Origin: Streptomyces parvus
GTDB taxonomy: Bacteria > Actinomycetota > Actinomycetes > Streptomycetales > Streptomycetaceae
Direction: 5' to 3'
DNA length: 64,000 bases
Assembly (NCBI RefSeq): GCF_032121415.1
Contig: NZ_CP135079.1
Coordinates: 3,596,001 to 3,660,000, forward strand
Shown: in pieces, positions 24,436 to 31,393 of the stretch
Layout: each line of letters begins with the position of its first letter
Numbering within the stretch: the stretch's first letter is position 1
The notes under the pieces: model-generated
Database searches by the model: none
Told to the model about the DNA's origin: nothing
What the model saw: the letters and a program-made list of their open reading frames with translations, nothing else
Made by a program: the position numbers and the translations under genes

Positions 24436-24915
24436 CCCCCCGGGGTGCTTCTCGCTGTCCGGCGGAGTGCCCCTTGCGGAACCGCGGAGTGTCCCCGGCC
24501 TCCGGAGCGGTGGTCGCGGTCTGCCTCAGCCCGGTTTTAGGCTCGTGATGCCGTACAGGTCCGGCCGGTCGATCACCGGTTCCGGGCCGCGGTACATCCG
24601 CGCCGTGTCGAACGACGGGGCCAGGCCCAGTTTTCCGGCCGGCCGCGCGCCACCGGATTGACCTCGGGTACGTCGACGGCGACCGGGCGGTCCCGTGCGG
24701 GTGGCCGCGACCGCGCTGACCGGGGCCGCCGCCACGGCGGGCGAGTCGGCGTACAGGGGGCCGATCCCGGGACGCGGCGCGGCAGGCCCGCAGCACCGCG
24801 AGGCCCTGGAGCCCGCCGTCCCCGGCCGCCGCGAGGGCCGTGCGGCCGGGGCGGTGGTCCAGGCGCGGAAGCGGGGCGGTTTCCGGCCCTTCGGGCGGGG
24901 CCGGAGAGGGCGCGC
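24436..24915. other. Gap of about 480 bases with possible gene debris
   Basis: No intact gene. The minus strand near 24526-24650 reads GKLGLAPSFDTARMYRGPEP then VIDRPDLYGITSLKPG, which looks protein-like but has no start signal, and about 24790-24890 gives another short coding-like run in a different frame. Decayed genes are likely, identity unknown. Confidence 0.4.
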
Positions 24916-25164
24916 TCAGGCCGCTTGCGGGTTCTCCCGCTTCCGGCTGCGCAACTGCCGCAGGACGAGGGCGGCCGACGTGATCAGCGGCAGGATCCCC
25001 GCCACCGCGTCGGCGGTGTTCAGCTTGTCGTGCGTGCCCTTGGCCCGGCGGACCTGCTTGGACGCCCTGACGACCGCGAGCGCGCTGCTGCCCAGGCTCA
25101 TGACGAGCCCGGTCTTGCTGCCGCGCAGGCCCCGGGCGGGCGTCGCGGACCGTTTCTTCGCCAT
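24916..25164 (-). CDS. 82-residue basic hypothetical protein
   Basis: ATG at 25164 follows GGAGGTGTCC, a strong start signal. The product (MAKKRSATPARGLRGSKTGL ...) is Lys/Arg-rich with a mildly hydrophobic stretch (AVAGILPLITSAALVLRQLR) near residues 50-70, so it may be membrane-associated. No family recognised. It is divergent from the secreted ParB-like gene. Confidence 0.6.
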   Translation of the reverse strand: MAKKRSATPARGLRGSKTGLVMSLGSSALAVVRASKQVRRAKGTHDKLNTADAVAGILPLITSAALVLRQLRSRKRENPQAA

Positions 25165-25368
25165 CGGGGACACCTCCAGTCGGCGGGGCCCGCCCGTTCG
25201 CGGACCCGCCCTCCCCGTCCACGTAACCGGGTCTCCGCCGCCCCCGCAAACGCGGGAGGCCCCTCGCGGCACCCCGGCGCCATCCCTCGTTCACGTCACG
25301 TCCGTGCGGGGGTCGTCGGGCCTTGCGATGGTCCCCGGGGGGAAGACCATTTCGCGGAGGGGATGTCC

Positions 25369-26739
25369 ATGAACAGATCGAGGGCACGGCTGCCGAGGCG
25401 CGGAGCGCTGCTGGTGGCCGGGGTGCTGGCTGCGGGCACGGTGGTGGCCGGGGCGGGCACCGGGGCGGCGGCAGCGGACCCGTGCGCCGGGGACGGGCCG
25501 CTGCCGCGGACCTGCGCGCAGCCGGGGGACCTGATCGACGTCACGCTCGGCGAACTGCACCCCACCCAGGCGGTACTCGGCTTCGACCAGGTCTTCTACA
25601 AGCTCGGCCGGTACGGCGGCGGCCGCGACGAGGCGGCGGGCGACGTCAACAAGCGCTTCGACGACTGGTGCGAGACCAACGGCCAGGAGGAGGCGGCCTC
25701 GGCCGGTCCCGGCGCCCGGTTGGACGACCCTTCGAGCTTCTCCTGCACCGTGCCGGTCGGGCAGGAGACTGCCGAGACGATCGCGCCGATGAAGACGGCC
25801 GTGATCGGGCCCGGCGGCAAGCTGTACCTCACCGACGGGCACCACACGCTGACGTCCTTCCTGGAGGGGCCCGACGGCTCCCCCCGGATGCATGTCCGGC
25901 TCCGCGTCACCGACAACTTCAGCGCGCTGTCCCCGGCGGCCTTCTGGCAGCGGATGACCGCCGAGAAGAAGGTGTGGCTGCGCGACGGGAACAACCGGCC
26001 GCTCGGCGTGGAACAGCTTCCGGACCGGCTCGGCATCACGCACTTCCGCGACGACCCCTACCGCAGCCTCGTCTACTTCACCCGGGACATCGGTTACGAA
26101 GTCCCCGACGGGGCGACGGAGTTCCTGGAGTTCTCCTGGGGGGCCTGGCTGCGCGGCGAGCACGACACGGCCGCGTACGACCTGACCGCCCCGGGCCCCT
26201 ACCTGGACCTGGTGAAGCGCGCCTCGAAGTCGATGGCGGCGCTCGCCCCCGACGCGGTCGTCGACGACGGGAAGACCGCCGCCCAACTCGGCCGGATCGA
26301 CGAGTGGAACGGCGGGAAGAAGGAGACGGGCGGGGAGTTCGCCAAGCTGGCCAGACCGCTGAGCGACCCCAAGCCGGGCAAGCTCGCCGAGGCCCTGGAG
26401 TACAAGGCCCGCGTCCTGCCCCTGCCCGCCTGCACCACCACGGTCACCGGGCCCCGCGACGGGCCCCTGGTCGTGACCGGCGGCGTCACCTGCCTGGAGC
26501 GGGCCGCTCAGCGCGGCCCCGTCGTCGTCCGCCCGGGGGCGGCCCTCGTGGTCACCGGCTCCACGGTGGAAGGCCCGCTCCAGGCCGACCGGGCGACCGC
26601 GGTCCACCTGTGCGGTTCGCGCGTCGCCGGGCCCGTCGTGGTGAGCCGCAGCTCCGGCCCGGTACGGATCGGGGGCCCGGGCTGCACCGCGAACACCATC
26701 GCGGGACCCGTCGTGCTCACGGGCAACGCCGCACGCTGA
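25369..26739 (+). CDS. Secreted ParB/Srx-fold protein
   Basis: The start ATG at 25369 has GGAGGGG six bases upstream. The 456-residue product has a signal peptide (MNRSRARLPRRGALLVAGVL ... AAAA-D). A ParB/sulfiredoxin-type N-terminal domain follows: VTLGELHPTQAVLGFDQVFY, then KTAVIGPGGKLYLTDGHHTL, where DGHHT corresponds to the DGHHR-like nucleotide-binding motif. FLEFSWGAWLRGEH and helical segments follow, then a C-terminal region of short Gly/Val beta repeats (VVVRPGAALVVTGSTVEGPL). ParB-fold proteins usually act on DNA inside the cell, so export is notable. Family members are annotated as ParB/Srx or putative nucleases without proof. Confidence 0.85.
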   Translation: MNRSRARLPRRGALLVAGVLAAGTVVAGAGTGAAAADPCAGDGPLPRTCAQPGDLIDVTLGELHPTQAVLGFDQVFYKLGRYGGGRDEAAGDVNKRFDDWCETNGQEEAASAGPGARLDDPSSFSCTVPVGQETAETIAPMKTAVIGPGGKLYLTDGHHTLTSFLEGPDGSPRMHVRLRVTDNFSALSPAAFWQRMTAEKKVWLRDGNNRPLGVEQLPDRLGITHFRDDPYRSLVYFTRDIGYEVPDGATEFLEFSWGAWLRGEHDTAAYDLTAPGPYLDLVKRASKSMAALAPDAVVDDGKTAAQLGRIDEWNGGKKETGGEFAKLARPLSDPKPGKLAEALEYKARVLPLPACTTTVTGPRDGPLVVTGGVTCLERAAQRGPVVVRPGAALVVTGSTVEGPLQADRATAVHLCGSRVAGPVVVSRSSGPVRIGGPGCTANTIAGPVVLTGNAAR

Positions 26740-26779
26740 GCAGCGGCAGCCCTCCGCCCGGCCCTGGCCGCCCGCGCTC

Positions 26780-27406
26780 TCAGACGAACGCGTACGCCAC
26801 CGTCGTCGCCGCCCCCAGGCCCGCGCCCGCCAGCGTCTGGGCGACGGTGTGGTAGCCGAGGGCGACCCGGGACCAGCAGACCGCCGCGGTCAGCGCGTAC
26901 GCGGCGATCCACCAGGGGGAGTGCACGACGGCGAGGAGCGAGACGGCCGCCGAGGCCACCGCCGAGTCGACCGAGATCTTCCACACCGTGTTGACGGCCA
27001 GCAGACCGATCGTCATCACCCACAGCGCGAGCATCGCGACGAGGATCCCGGTCGGCGCGTTCCCCAGCACCATCACCACCGAGCCGGCACCGATCGAGCC
27101 CAGGATCACGAAGAAGATCGGCGCCCGTTTCGTACGGTCCACCACGTGGCGGTCGCCCCAGGTGCCGCGTCCGCGCTCCCACTCGATGTACCCGGCCGGG
27201 ATCAGCCCGGCGCAGAGCGCCCCGAGGAAGCCCCAGAGCAGCCCGGTCCAGTCGCCGCCCGCCGCCGCGAGGCCGATCCCGAGCATGCCCGCCAGCAGGA
27301 CGTTGCGCGGCTGGAGGACGTCGGTGACGGTGCGCGCCGCAAAGGCCGTGCGGGCGGGGGCGGCGGGGGTTTTCCCGCCGTTCGTGGTGGCCGTGCCGCC
27401 GGTCAT
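26780..27406 (-). CDS. PAP2-like integral membrane protein with degenerate active site
   Basis: The 208-residue product has about six membrane spans. Its C-terminal signature SRVALGYHTVAQTLAGAGLG matches PAP2 motif 3 except that the usual aspartate after the histidine is glutamine. The middle motif, normally SGH or H-containing, reads KISVDSAVASAAV with aspartate in place of histidine. The N-terminal TKRAP only loosely resembles motif 1. Lipid phosphatase activity is therefore doubtful; it may be a structural or binding homologue. The start ATGA overlaps the stop of the seven-helix gene upstream, so it is translationally coupled as the last gene of a four-gene unit. Confidence 0.8.
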   Translation of the reverse strand: MTGGTATTNGGKTPAAPARTAFAARTVTDVLQPRNVLLAGMLGIGLAAAGGDWTGLLWGFLGALCAGLIPAGYIEWERGRGTWGDRHVVDRTKRAPIFFVILGSIGAGSVVMVLGNAPTGILVAMLALWVMTIGLLAVNTVWKISVDSAVASAAVSLLAVVHSPWWIAAYALTAAVCWSRVALGYHTVAQTLAGAGLGAATTVAYAFV

Positions 27407-28689
27407 GCGCTCGTCTCCGTCGTGCGGGTGGTGGTCGTGCGGGCGGGTTCGGCCGACGCGGCGGCCAGGACGGCGCGGGCGCGCTCCTCGTCGACCGTCC
27501 GGTACGCGGCGGCGACCCGGACCAGCCGGGCCACCTCGCCGTCCTGGTCCGCGGCGTGCTGAGAGGCGACCGTCGCGGCGCCCCCGGCGGGCGCGCCGGA
27601 CTCCTTCGCGAGCAGGGCGGCCCGGATCCAGTAGGCGTCGGTGAGGGGCGCGGCGCGGCGCGGATCGTCCGTGTCGCGGGCGGCGGCCCGTCCGGCGGCG
27701 TCGAGCAGCCCGTCGGGCACGTAATGGCGGAGCTTCTCGGCGGCGTCCGCGATGTCGGCGGCCCAGCGGTCCACCCGCAGGTCGGCCGGGACGTTGAACC
27801 GGGTCAGCTCGCGGGGCAGGGAGGCGGGCGGGTCGAACGGCTGCTCCGGGAACGCGGTCATCAACTCGTGCCAGAGGGCGTGCAGTTTCACCTGGGCCCG
27901 CCACAGCCTGGCCCGGCGGGCGCCGGCCGCGAAGGCGGGGATGGACGCGCCGAGGGCGAAGAAGGCGAACAGCACCAGTTGCGCGGCCTCGGTGATCTGG
28001 TCGAAGCGCAGGGCGAACGCCTCGGTCGGCTCGTCGACCACGCTGATCCACAGGAAGAGCGTGCGGCTGACGGTGTAGCCGACGCCGATGAACATCGCGA
28101 ACGTCATCATGCCGAGCCCGATGCGCAGATGGCGGCGGCGGGCGTCGAGGGTGGCCAGCGCCCACTGGAAGGCGCAGACGGCGGAGGCGGCCCCGAGGTA
28201 GAGGTAGAAGACGCTCATGTAGAGCGTGGCGCCCCACTCCCCGGCGTGGTCGGAGACGAAGCGGTCCGAGGGCTCGGAGCGGTCGACGACGGTGAAGAAC
28301 AGGACGGTCAGCAGGATCAGCGTGGCGACGGAGGCCTTGGCCGCCAGCTTCTGGACGAGCCGCGCGAACCGTACGTGGCGGGGGACCGCGCCCTCTTCGG
28401 GGTAGCTGCCGTAGATGGCCACGATGTAGCTGAGGATGGCCAGAATTGCCACCGTGGCGGTGTAGTGCTTGATGAGGACGGCGAGGTCGGTGACGGCGCT
28501 GTTGTTGAGGCCGATGCGGACCGCCTCGGTCTTCGTCCACAGGGCGATGGCGAATCCGGCGTAGCAGCCCCACAGGGCCCGGCGTCGGCGGTCCTCCTCG
28601 TCGCCCCACAGGGCAGCGGGCATACGCCACAGGGCAACGGCCGTCATCAGGCCCGCTATGAGGTAGCCGGCGAGATCGAGGGGGGTCAC
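27403..28689 (-). CDS. MAB_1171c-family putative transporter, seven-helix membrane protein
   Basis: GTG at 28689 gives a 428-residue protein. Seven hydrophobic segments fill about residues 5-245 (DLAGYLIAGLMTAVALW; CYAGFAIALW; TATVAILAILSYIVAIYG; VATLILLTVLFFTVV; MSVFYLYLGAASAVCAFQWA; IGLGMMTFAMFIGVGY; LVLFAFFALGASIPAFAAG). A soluble helical C-terminus of about 180 residues follows (LHALWHELMTAFPEQPFDPP, YWIRAALLAKESG, RLVRVAAAYRT). This matches the actinobacterial MAB_1171c family as I recall it; the transporter label is a prediction only, and the topology would equally suit a receptor with a cytosolic output. It sits between the HExxH gene and the PAP2-like gene. Confidence 0.85.
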   Translation of the reverse strand: MTPLDLAGYLIAGLMTAVALWRMPAALWGDEEDRRRRALWGCYAGFAIALWTKTEAVRIGLNNSAVTDLAVLIKHYTATVAILAILSYIVAIYGSYPEEGAVPRHVRFARLVQKLAAKASVATLILLTVLFFTVVDRSEPSDRFVSDHAGEWGATLYMSVFYLYLGAASAVCAFQWALATLDARRRHLRIGLGMMTFAMFIGVGYTVSRTLFLWISVVDEPTEAFALRFDQITEAAQLVLFAFFALGASIPAFAAGARRARLWRAQVKLHALWHELMTAFPEQPFDPPASLPRELTRFNVPADLRVDRWAADIADAAEKLRHYVPDGLLDAAGRAAARDTDDPRRAAPLTDAYWIRAALLAKESGAPAGGAATVASQHAADQDGEVARLVRVAAAYRTVDEERARAVLAAASAEPARTTTTRTTETSA

Positions 28690-28735
28690 GGCGGTGTTCG
28701 TCCTCGGGGTCGGGGGCGGAGGCCGGTGGCACGTG

Positions 28736-29323
28736 TCAGGTGTCGCCGGACCGTCTTCCGGGGAAGAGGCCGCGCCTCCGGTGGGCCACCGGGCGGGACA
28801 GGGAGTTGTCCAGCCGCCCCACCATGTCATCGGTGGTGAGGTCCCGCGCCATCCGGGGGATCAGGGAGGCACCGAATTCGGCCATGCGTTCGTCATGGGT
28901 GTCGTACTGGGACCGGGCCTGGACGGTGCCGCCGCCGGAGGCGAAGGACTCGGCGGCGGCCGGGGAGATCGTCCGGGCGATCAGCGAGGTGTCGAAGACC
29001 GGCAGGAGTGTGCGCAGTTGCTCCGCGTCGAGCGTCGTGCCGTGGTCGAACCACTCGTGGCACAGCTCGTGCAGGATCACGTGCTGGGTCTGGTACGCGG
29101 TGGGCCTGCGGCGGTAGAGGACGAGGCTGATGGAGCCCGCCTTCAGGCGCAGCCCGCAGGCGGCGTTGACGCGGGCGAGACGGTCCGGCATCTCGTGCAG
29201 CCGGATCGTGCGCCCGCTGGCCTCCTCCATGTTCGCGACGAGTCCGTCCAGCGTGAAGGGAACCGGGATGGGCAGGTCGGCGAGCCCGGCCTCGCACTCT
29301 TTCCGCAGTTTCCGCAGGGACAT
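28736..29323 (-). CDS. ImmA/IrrE-type HExxH protein (putative toxin/metallopeptidase)
   Basis: The 195-residue protein carries HELCHEW at residues 85-91, an HExxH zinc-peptidase motif in the context HVILHELCHEWFDHG. The upstream segment (LADLPIPVPFTLDGLVANME, GLRLKAGSISLVLYRRRPTA) is typical of the family annotated in streptomycetes as toxin or ImmA/IrrE-like. ImmA/IrrE peptidases cleave cognate XRE-type repressors, and here the XRE gene is 40 bp upstream on the same strand, exactly the expected pairing. Downstream it is 47 bp from the membrane-protein gene. The C-terminus is basic (RRRGLFPGRRSGDT). Confidence 0.88.
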   Translation of the reverse strand: MSLRKLRKECEAGLADLPIPVPFTLDGLVANMEEASGRTIRLHEMPDRLARVNAACGLRLKAGSISLVLYRRRPTAYQTQHVILHELCHEWFDHGTTLDAEQLRTLLPVFDTSLIARTISPAAAESFASGGGTVQARSQYDTHDERMAEFGASLIPRMARDLTTDDMVGRLDNSLSRPVAHRRRGLFPGRRSGDT

Positions 29324-29362
29324 GACGAAGACGCTACGCTGCCGGGCCCGGGGGAGGGTGCT

Positions 29363-29875
29363 TCACCGCGGAATCTCTCCCGCCGCTCCGCCCGTTCCCC
29401 CGCTCCCGGGGCCGTCCTTCTCCCGAGCGGCGTCCTCCAGCAGGGACAGGGCGAACCGCAGCAGTTCCGGCGGGAGCCCGTCGTCGTCCAGACCCCGGCC
29501 GGCCAGGCCGCTGATCTCCCCGGTGCGCCGCTTGGCCAGGAACTGGAGCCCGGCGACGACGTCGTCGACGACCTCGGACTCCTCCTTGAAGAAGCGCCAG
29601 TCCACGCCGAACCCCAGCCCGAGGGCCTTGAGGATGTCCTCGGAGGGCTGGGTGACCTTGCCGGCCAGGATGTTGGAGAAGTAGCTGTGCGACAGCGAGC
29701 CGCCGCGGTCGCGGACCAGCTCGGCGAAGACCCGGCCCGAGATCTTCTGGCCGGGGAAGGTCTTCTCGACCATGTACTCGACTTTTTCCCGCAGCGAGTC
29801 GAGGCGGGGCAGCTCACCCGGGCCGGGGGCGTCGACGGCCTCCGGACCGCGTTCGTCGCCGTCGTCCATGGCCAT
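29363..29875 (-). CDS. XRE-family regulator heading the four-gene cassette
   Basis: The start ATG at 29875 (MAMDDGDERG) has GGAGG at good spacing; longer versions to 29893 or 29953 are possible. The 170-residue product has a helix-turn-helix near residues 45-90 (FPGQKISGRVFAELVRDRGG, SLSHSYFSNILAGKVTQPSE, DILKALGLGFGVDWRFF), then a short helical tail (VDDVVAGLQFLAKRRTGE). Such small XRE proteins pair with HExxH proteins as repressor and protease. Immediately upstream lies a cluster of hairpins. Operon order: regulator, peptidase, seven-helix protein, PAP2-like protein. Confidence 0.85.
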   Translation of the reverse strand: MAMDDGDERGPEAVDAPGPGELPRLDSLREKVEYMVEKTFPGQKISGRVFAELVRDRGGSLSHSYFSNILAGKVTQPSEDILKALGLGFGVDWRFFKEESEVVDDVVAGLQFLAKRRTGEISGLAGRGLDDDGLPPELLRFALSLLEDAAREKDGPGSGGTGGAAGEIPR

Positions 29876-29950
29876 CCGGGCCTCCACGATCATCTCGGAG
29901 TCGGAACTGAGCTTGCGCAAACACTCTACGTCACTGTTAACTCGAAAAAA

Positions 29951-29989
29951 CACGGGCAGGGGGCCACGAGGGGAGTCCCTTGCCCGTGA
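29951..29989. terminator. Imperfect hairpin in the divergent gap
   Basis: CACGGGCA pairs with TGCCCGTG, with partial continuation inside (GGG / CCC). It lies upstream of the XRE gene in a gap where the neighbours diverge, so a conventional terminator role is odd. It may be an attenuator or a leftover of a lost gene. Confidence 0.3.
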
Positions 29990-30042
29990 ATGACCCTGTG
30001 CCCCGCCGCGCCCGGAGCAAGCTCCGGGCTCCGGACAGGGGT

Positions 30043-30078
30043 GTAGCCCTTCACGACGGGGGATGCGTGAAGGGCTAC
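30043..30078. repeat. 12-bp perfect inverted repeat
   Basis: GTAGCCCTTCAC (30043-30054) pairs with GTGAAGGGCTAC (30067-30078) over a 12-base loop. Preceded by a second hairpin GCCCGGAGC-AA-GCTCCGGGC at about 30009-30028. No gene overlaps. Could terminate an unseen transcript or be structured RNA. Confidence 0.5.
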
Positions 30079-30115
30079 GCGTGCATTATGGCCCCGCGGT
30101 ACTCCCGACGACAAC

Positions 30116-30129
30116 TGACCGGTCGGTCA
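30116..30129. promoter_or_regulatory. TetR-type operator-like palindrome
   Basis: TGACCGGTCGGTCA is an almost perfect 14-bp palindrome with the ACCGGTCGGT core common in TetR-family operators. No tetR gene is adjacent. It lies 203 bp upstream of the MerR-type gene. Role inferred only. Confidence 0.3.
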
Positions 30130-30331
30130 GTGATCCGCGGAAGGGCCGTGAGGGCAGATCTGCGCTGCCCTGCGCGGCCACCTGAATCTGTTCCGGTCGC
30201 GATAGACATGCCCTCGCGGGGCGATTAGGGTTTCTTGTGCAGTCACGGGAAACAGTGGTACGCAGCAGAGGTGCACCCCGCAGGCGTACGGCGCCCGGCT
30301 CCTCCGGGCGCGCGTGACGGAAGAGGTGCAG

Positions 30332-30655
30332 ATGCCCCCGGAGACCCCCTCGCACGCCGCCGGCCGGCTCGACGACGACGACTACCCCGCCTACACGATG
30401 GGGCGAGCCGCGGAGATGATCGGTGCGACGCCGGGGTTCCTCCGGGCGATCGGCGAGGCCCGCCTGATCACCCCGCTGCGGTCCGAGGGCGGACACCGCC
30501 GCTACTCCCGCTACCAGTTGCGCATCGCCGCCCGCGCCCGCGAGCTGGTCGACGGCGGCACGCCCGTCGAGGCCGCCTGCCGCATCGTCATCCTGGAGGA
30601 CCAGCTGGAGGAGGCGCTGCGCCTCAACGAGGAGCTGCGCGGCCGCGCCGGTTGA
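30332..30655 (+). CDS. MerR-family helix-turn-helix regulator
   Basis: ATG at 30332 follows GAGGTGCAG; a GTG six codons earlier (30314) is the alternative. The 107-residue product is a MerR-type DNA-binding domain: YTMGRAAEMIGATPGFLRAI, GEARLITPLRSEGGHRRYSR, YQLRIAARARELVDGGTPVE, AACRIVILEDQLEEALRLNE. The C-terminal helix would form the dimer coiled coil. It lacks an effector domain, like short MerR regulators of actinobacteria. Target unknown; it precedes the cold-shock gene by 290 bp. Confidence 0.88.
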   Translation: MPPETPSHAAGRLDDDDYPAYTMGRAAEMIGATPGFLRAIGEARLITPLRSEGGHRRYSRYQLRIAARARELVDGGTPVEAACRIVILEDQLEEALRLNEELRGRAG

Positions 30656-30807
30656 ATATCTGCATTCGACAGCACAGAATTTCGCGCAATGCGCGATGAA
30701 GCTTTTTGCAGTCCGGTCCTGCCGGCGATTTCAGCACTGCCTCTTCCCGAGCATCGTGCTAGTCTTGATCTCAGTTGCAGTTGTGGTTCCCAAAAAACTT
30801 CAAGTGC

Positions 30808-30845
30808 TCCTGCCGACCGGATGTCGGCGGGCGCACTTTTGTCTT
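30808..30845 (+). terminator. Attenuator-like hairpin with T-run in the cold-shock gene leader
   Basis: GTGCTCCTGCCGAC and GTCGGCGGGCGCAC form an imperfect stem with a GGAT-type loop, followed by TTTTG. It lies about 100 bp before the cold-shock gene, after a TAGTCT -10-like element near 30759. It may end a small leader RNA or attenuate the cold-shock transcript. Confidence 0.45.
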
Positions 30846-30945
30846 TCCGGTGTTCTTGTTTCTTCCGGACGGGGTAATCATCGCGGCGACGTGGGGTCCG
30901 CACAGTGCGGGCCCACGGGCTCTGCGCCCTTAAAGGAGATATGAC

Positions 30946-31149
30946 ATGGCTACTGGCACCGTGAAGTGGTTCAACTCGGAAAAGGGCTTCGGCTTCATCG
31001 AGCAGGACGGCGGCGGCGCCGACGTCTTCGCCCACTACAGCAACATCGCCTCCAGCGGCTTCCGTGAGCTGCAGGAAGGCCAGAAGGTGAGCTTCGACGT
31101 CACGCAGGGCCAGAAGGGCCCGCAGGCCGAGAACATCGTCCCCGCCTGA
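30946..31149 (+). CDS. Cold-shock protein (CspA family)
   Basis: The 67-residue single OB-fold protein binds single-stranded RNA/DNA. RNP1 (KGFGFI) and RNP2 (VFAHYS) are intact in [20 protein letters not shown] and [34 protein letters not shown] gives a strong start. It has a long structured leader and is followed by a clear terminator, then by a DEAD-box helicase gene, a natural cold-adaptation pair. Confidence 0.97.
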   Translation: MATGTVKWFNSEKGFGFIEQDGGGADVFAHYSNIASSGFRELQEGQKVSFDVTQGQKGPQAENIVPA

Positions 31150-31173
31150 TCAGTCAGGCAGCACGGCGCAGCT

Positions 31174-31201
31174 GGGGCCCGCACCTTGGGGTGCGGGCCC
31201 C
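31174..31201 (+). terminator. Terminator after the cold-shock gene
   Basis: GGGGCCCGCACC (31174-31185) pairs with GGTGCGGGCCCC (31190-31201) over a 4-base loop, 25 bp after the stop codon. Confidence 0.85.
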
Positions 31202-31360
31202 GGCTCGTTGTCGTTTCCAGGGCCCGCTGCGCGCGGCCCTTGGCGGAGCCGCGCCCGGTGACCTGATTCCCGGCGGCCGGGCTCCGTCTTCCTTTGTCAT
31301 TTCATCGGCTCGTTCTTGCGATTCCGGGTGCCGTTCACGGTCGCTTCCCGAAAAAGAATC

Positions 31361-31382
31361 CCTCGATACGTGCCCATCGAGG
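31361..31382 (+). promoter_or_regulatory. Hairpin overlapping the ribosome binding site of the DEAD-box helicase
   Basis: CCTCGAT (31361-31367) pairs with ATCGAGG (31376-31382). The 3' arm contains the first GAGG of the Shine-Dalgarno region GAGGAAAGG, 11 bases from the ATG. Stem formation would partly hide the site, giving possible temperature or factor control. Inferred from sequence only. Confidence 0.4.
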
Positions 31383-31393
31383 AAAGGTTCTGC

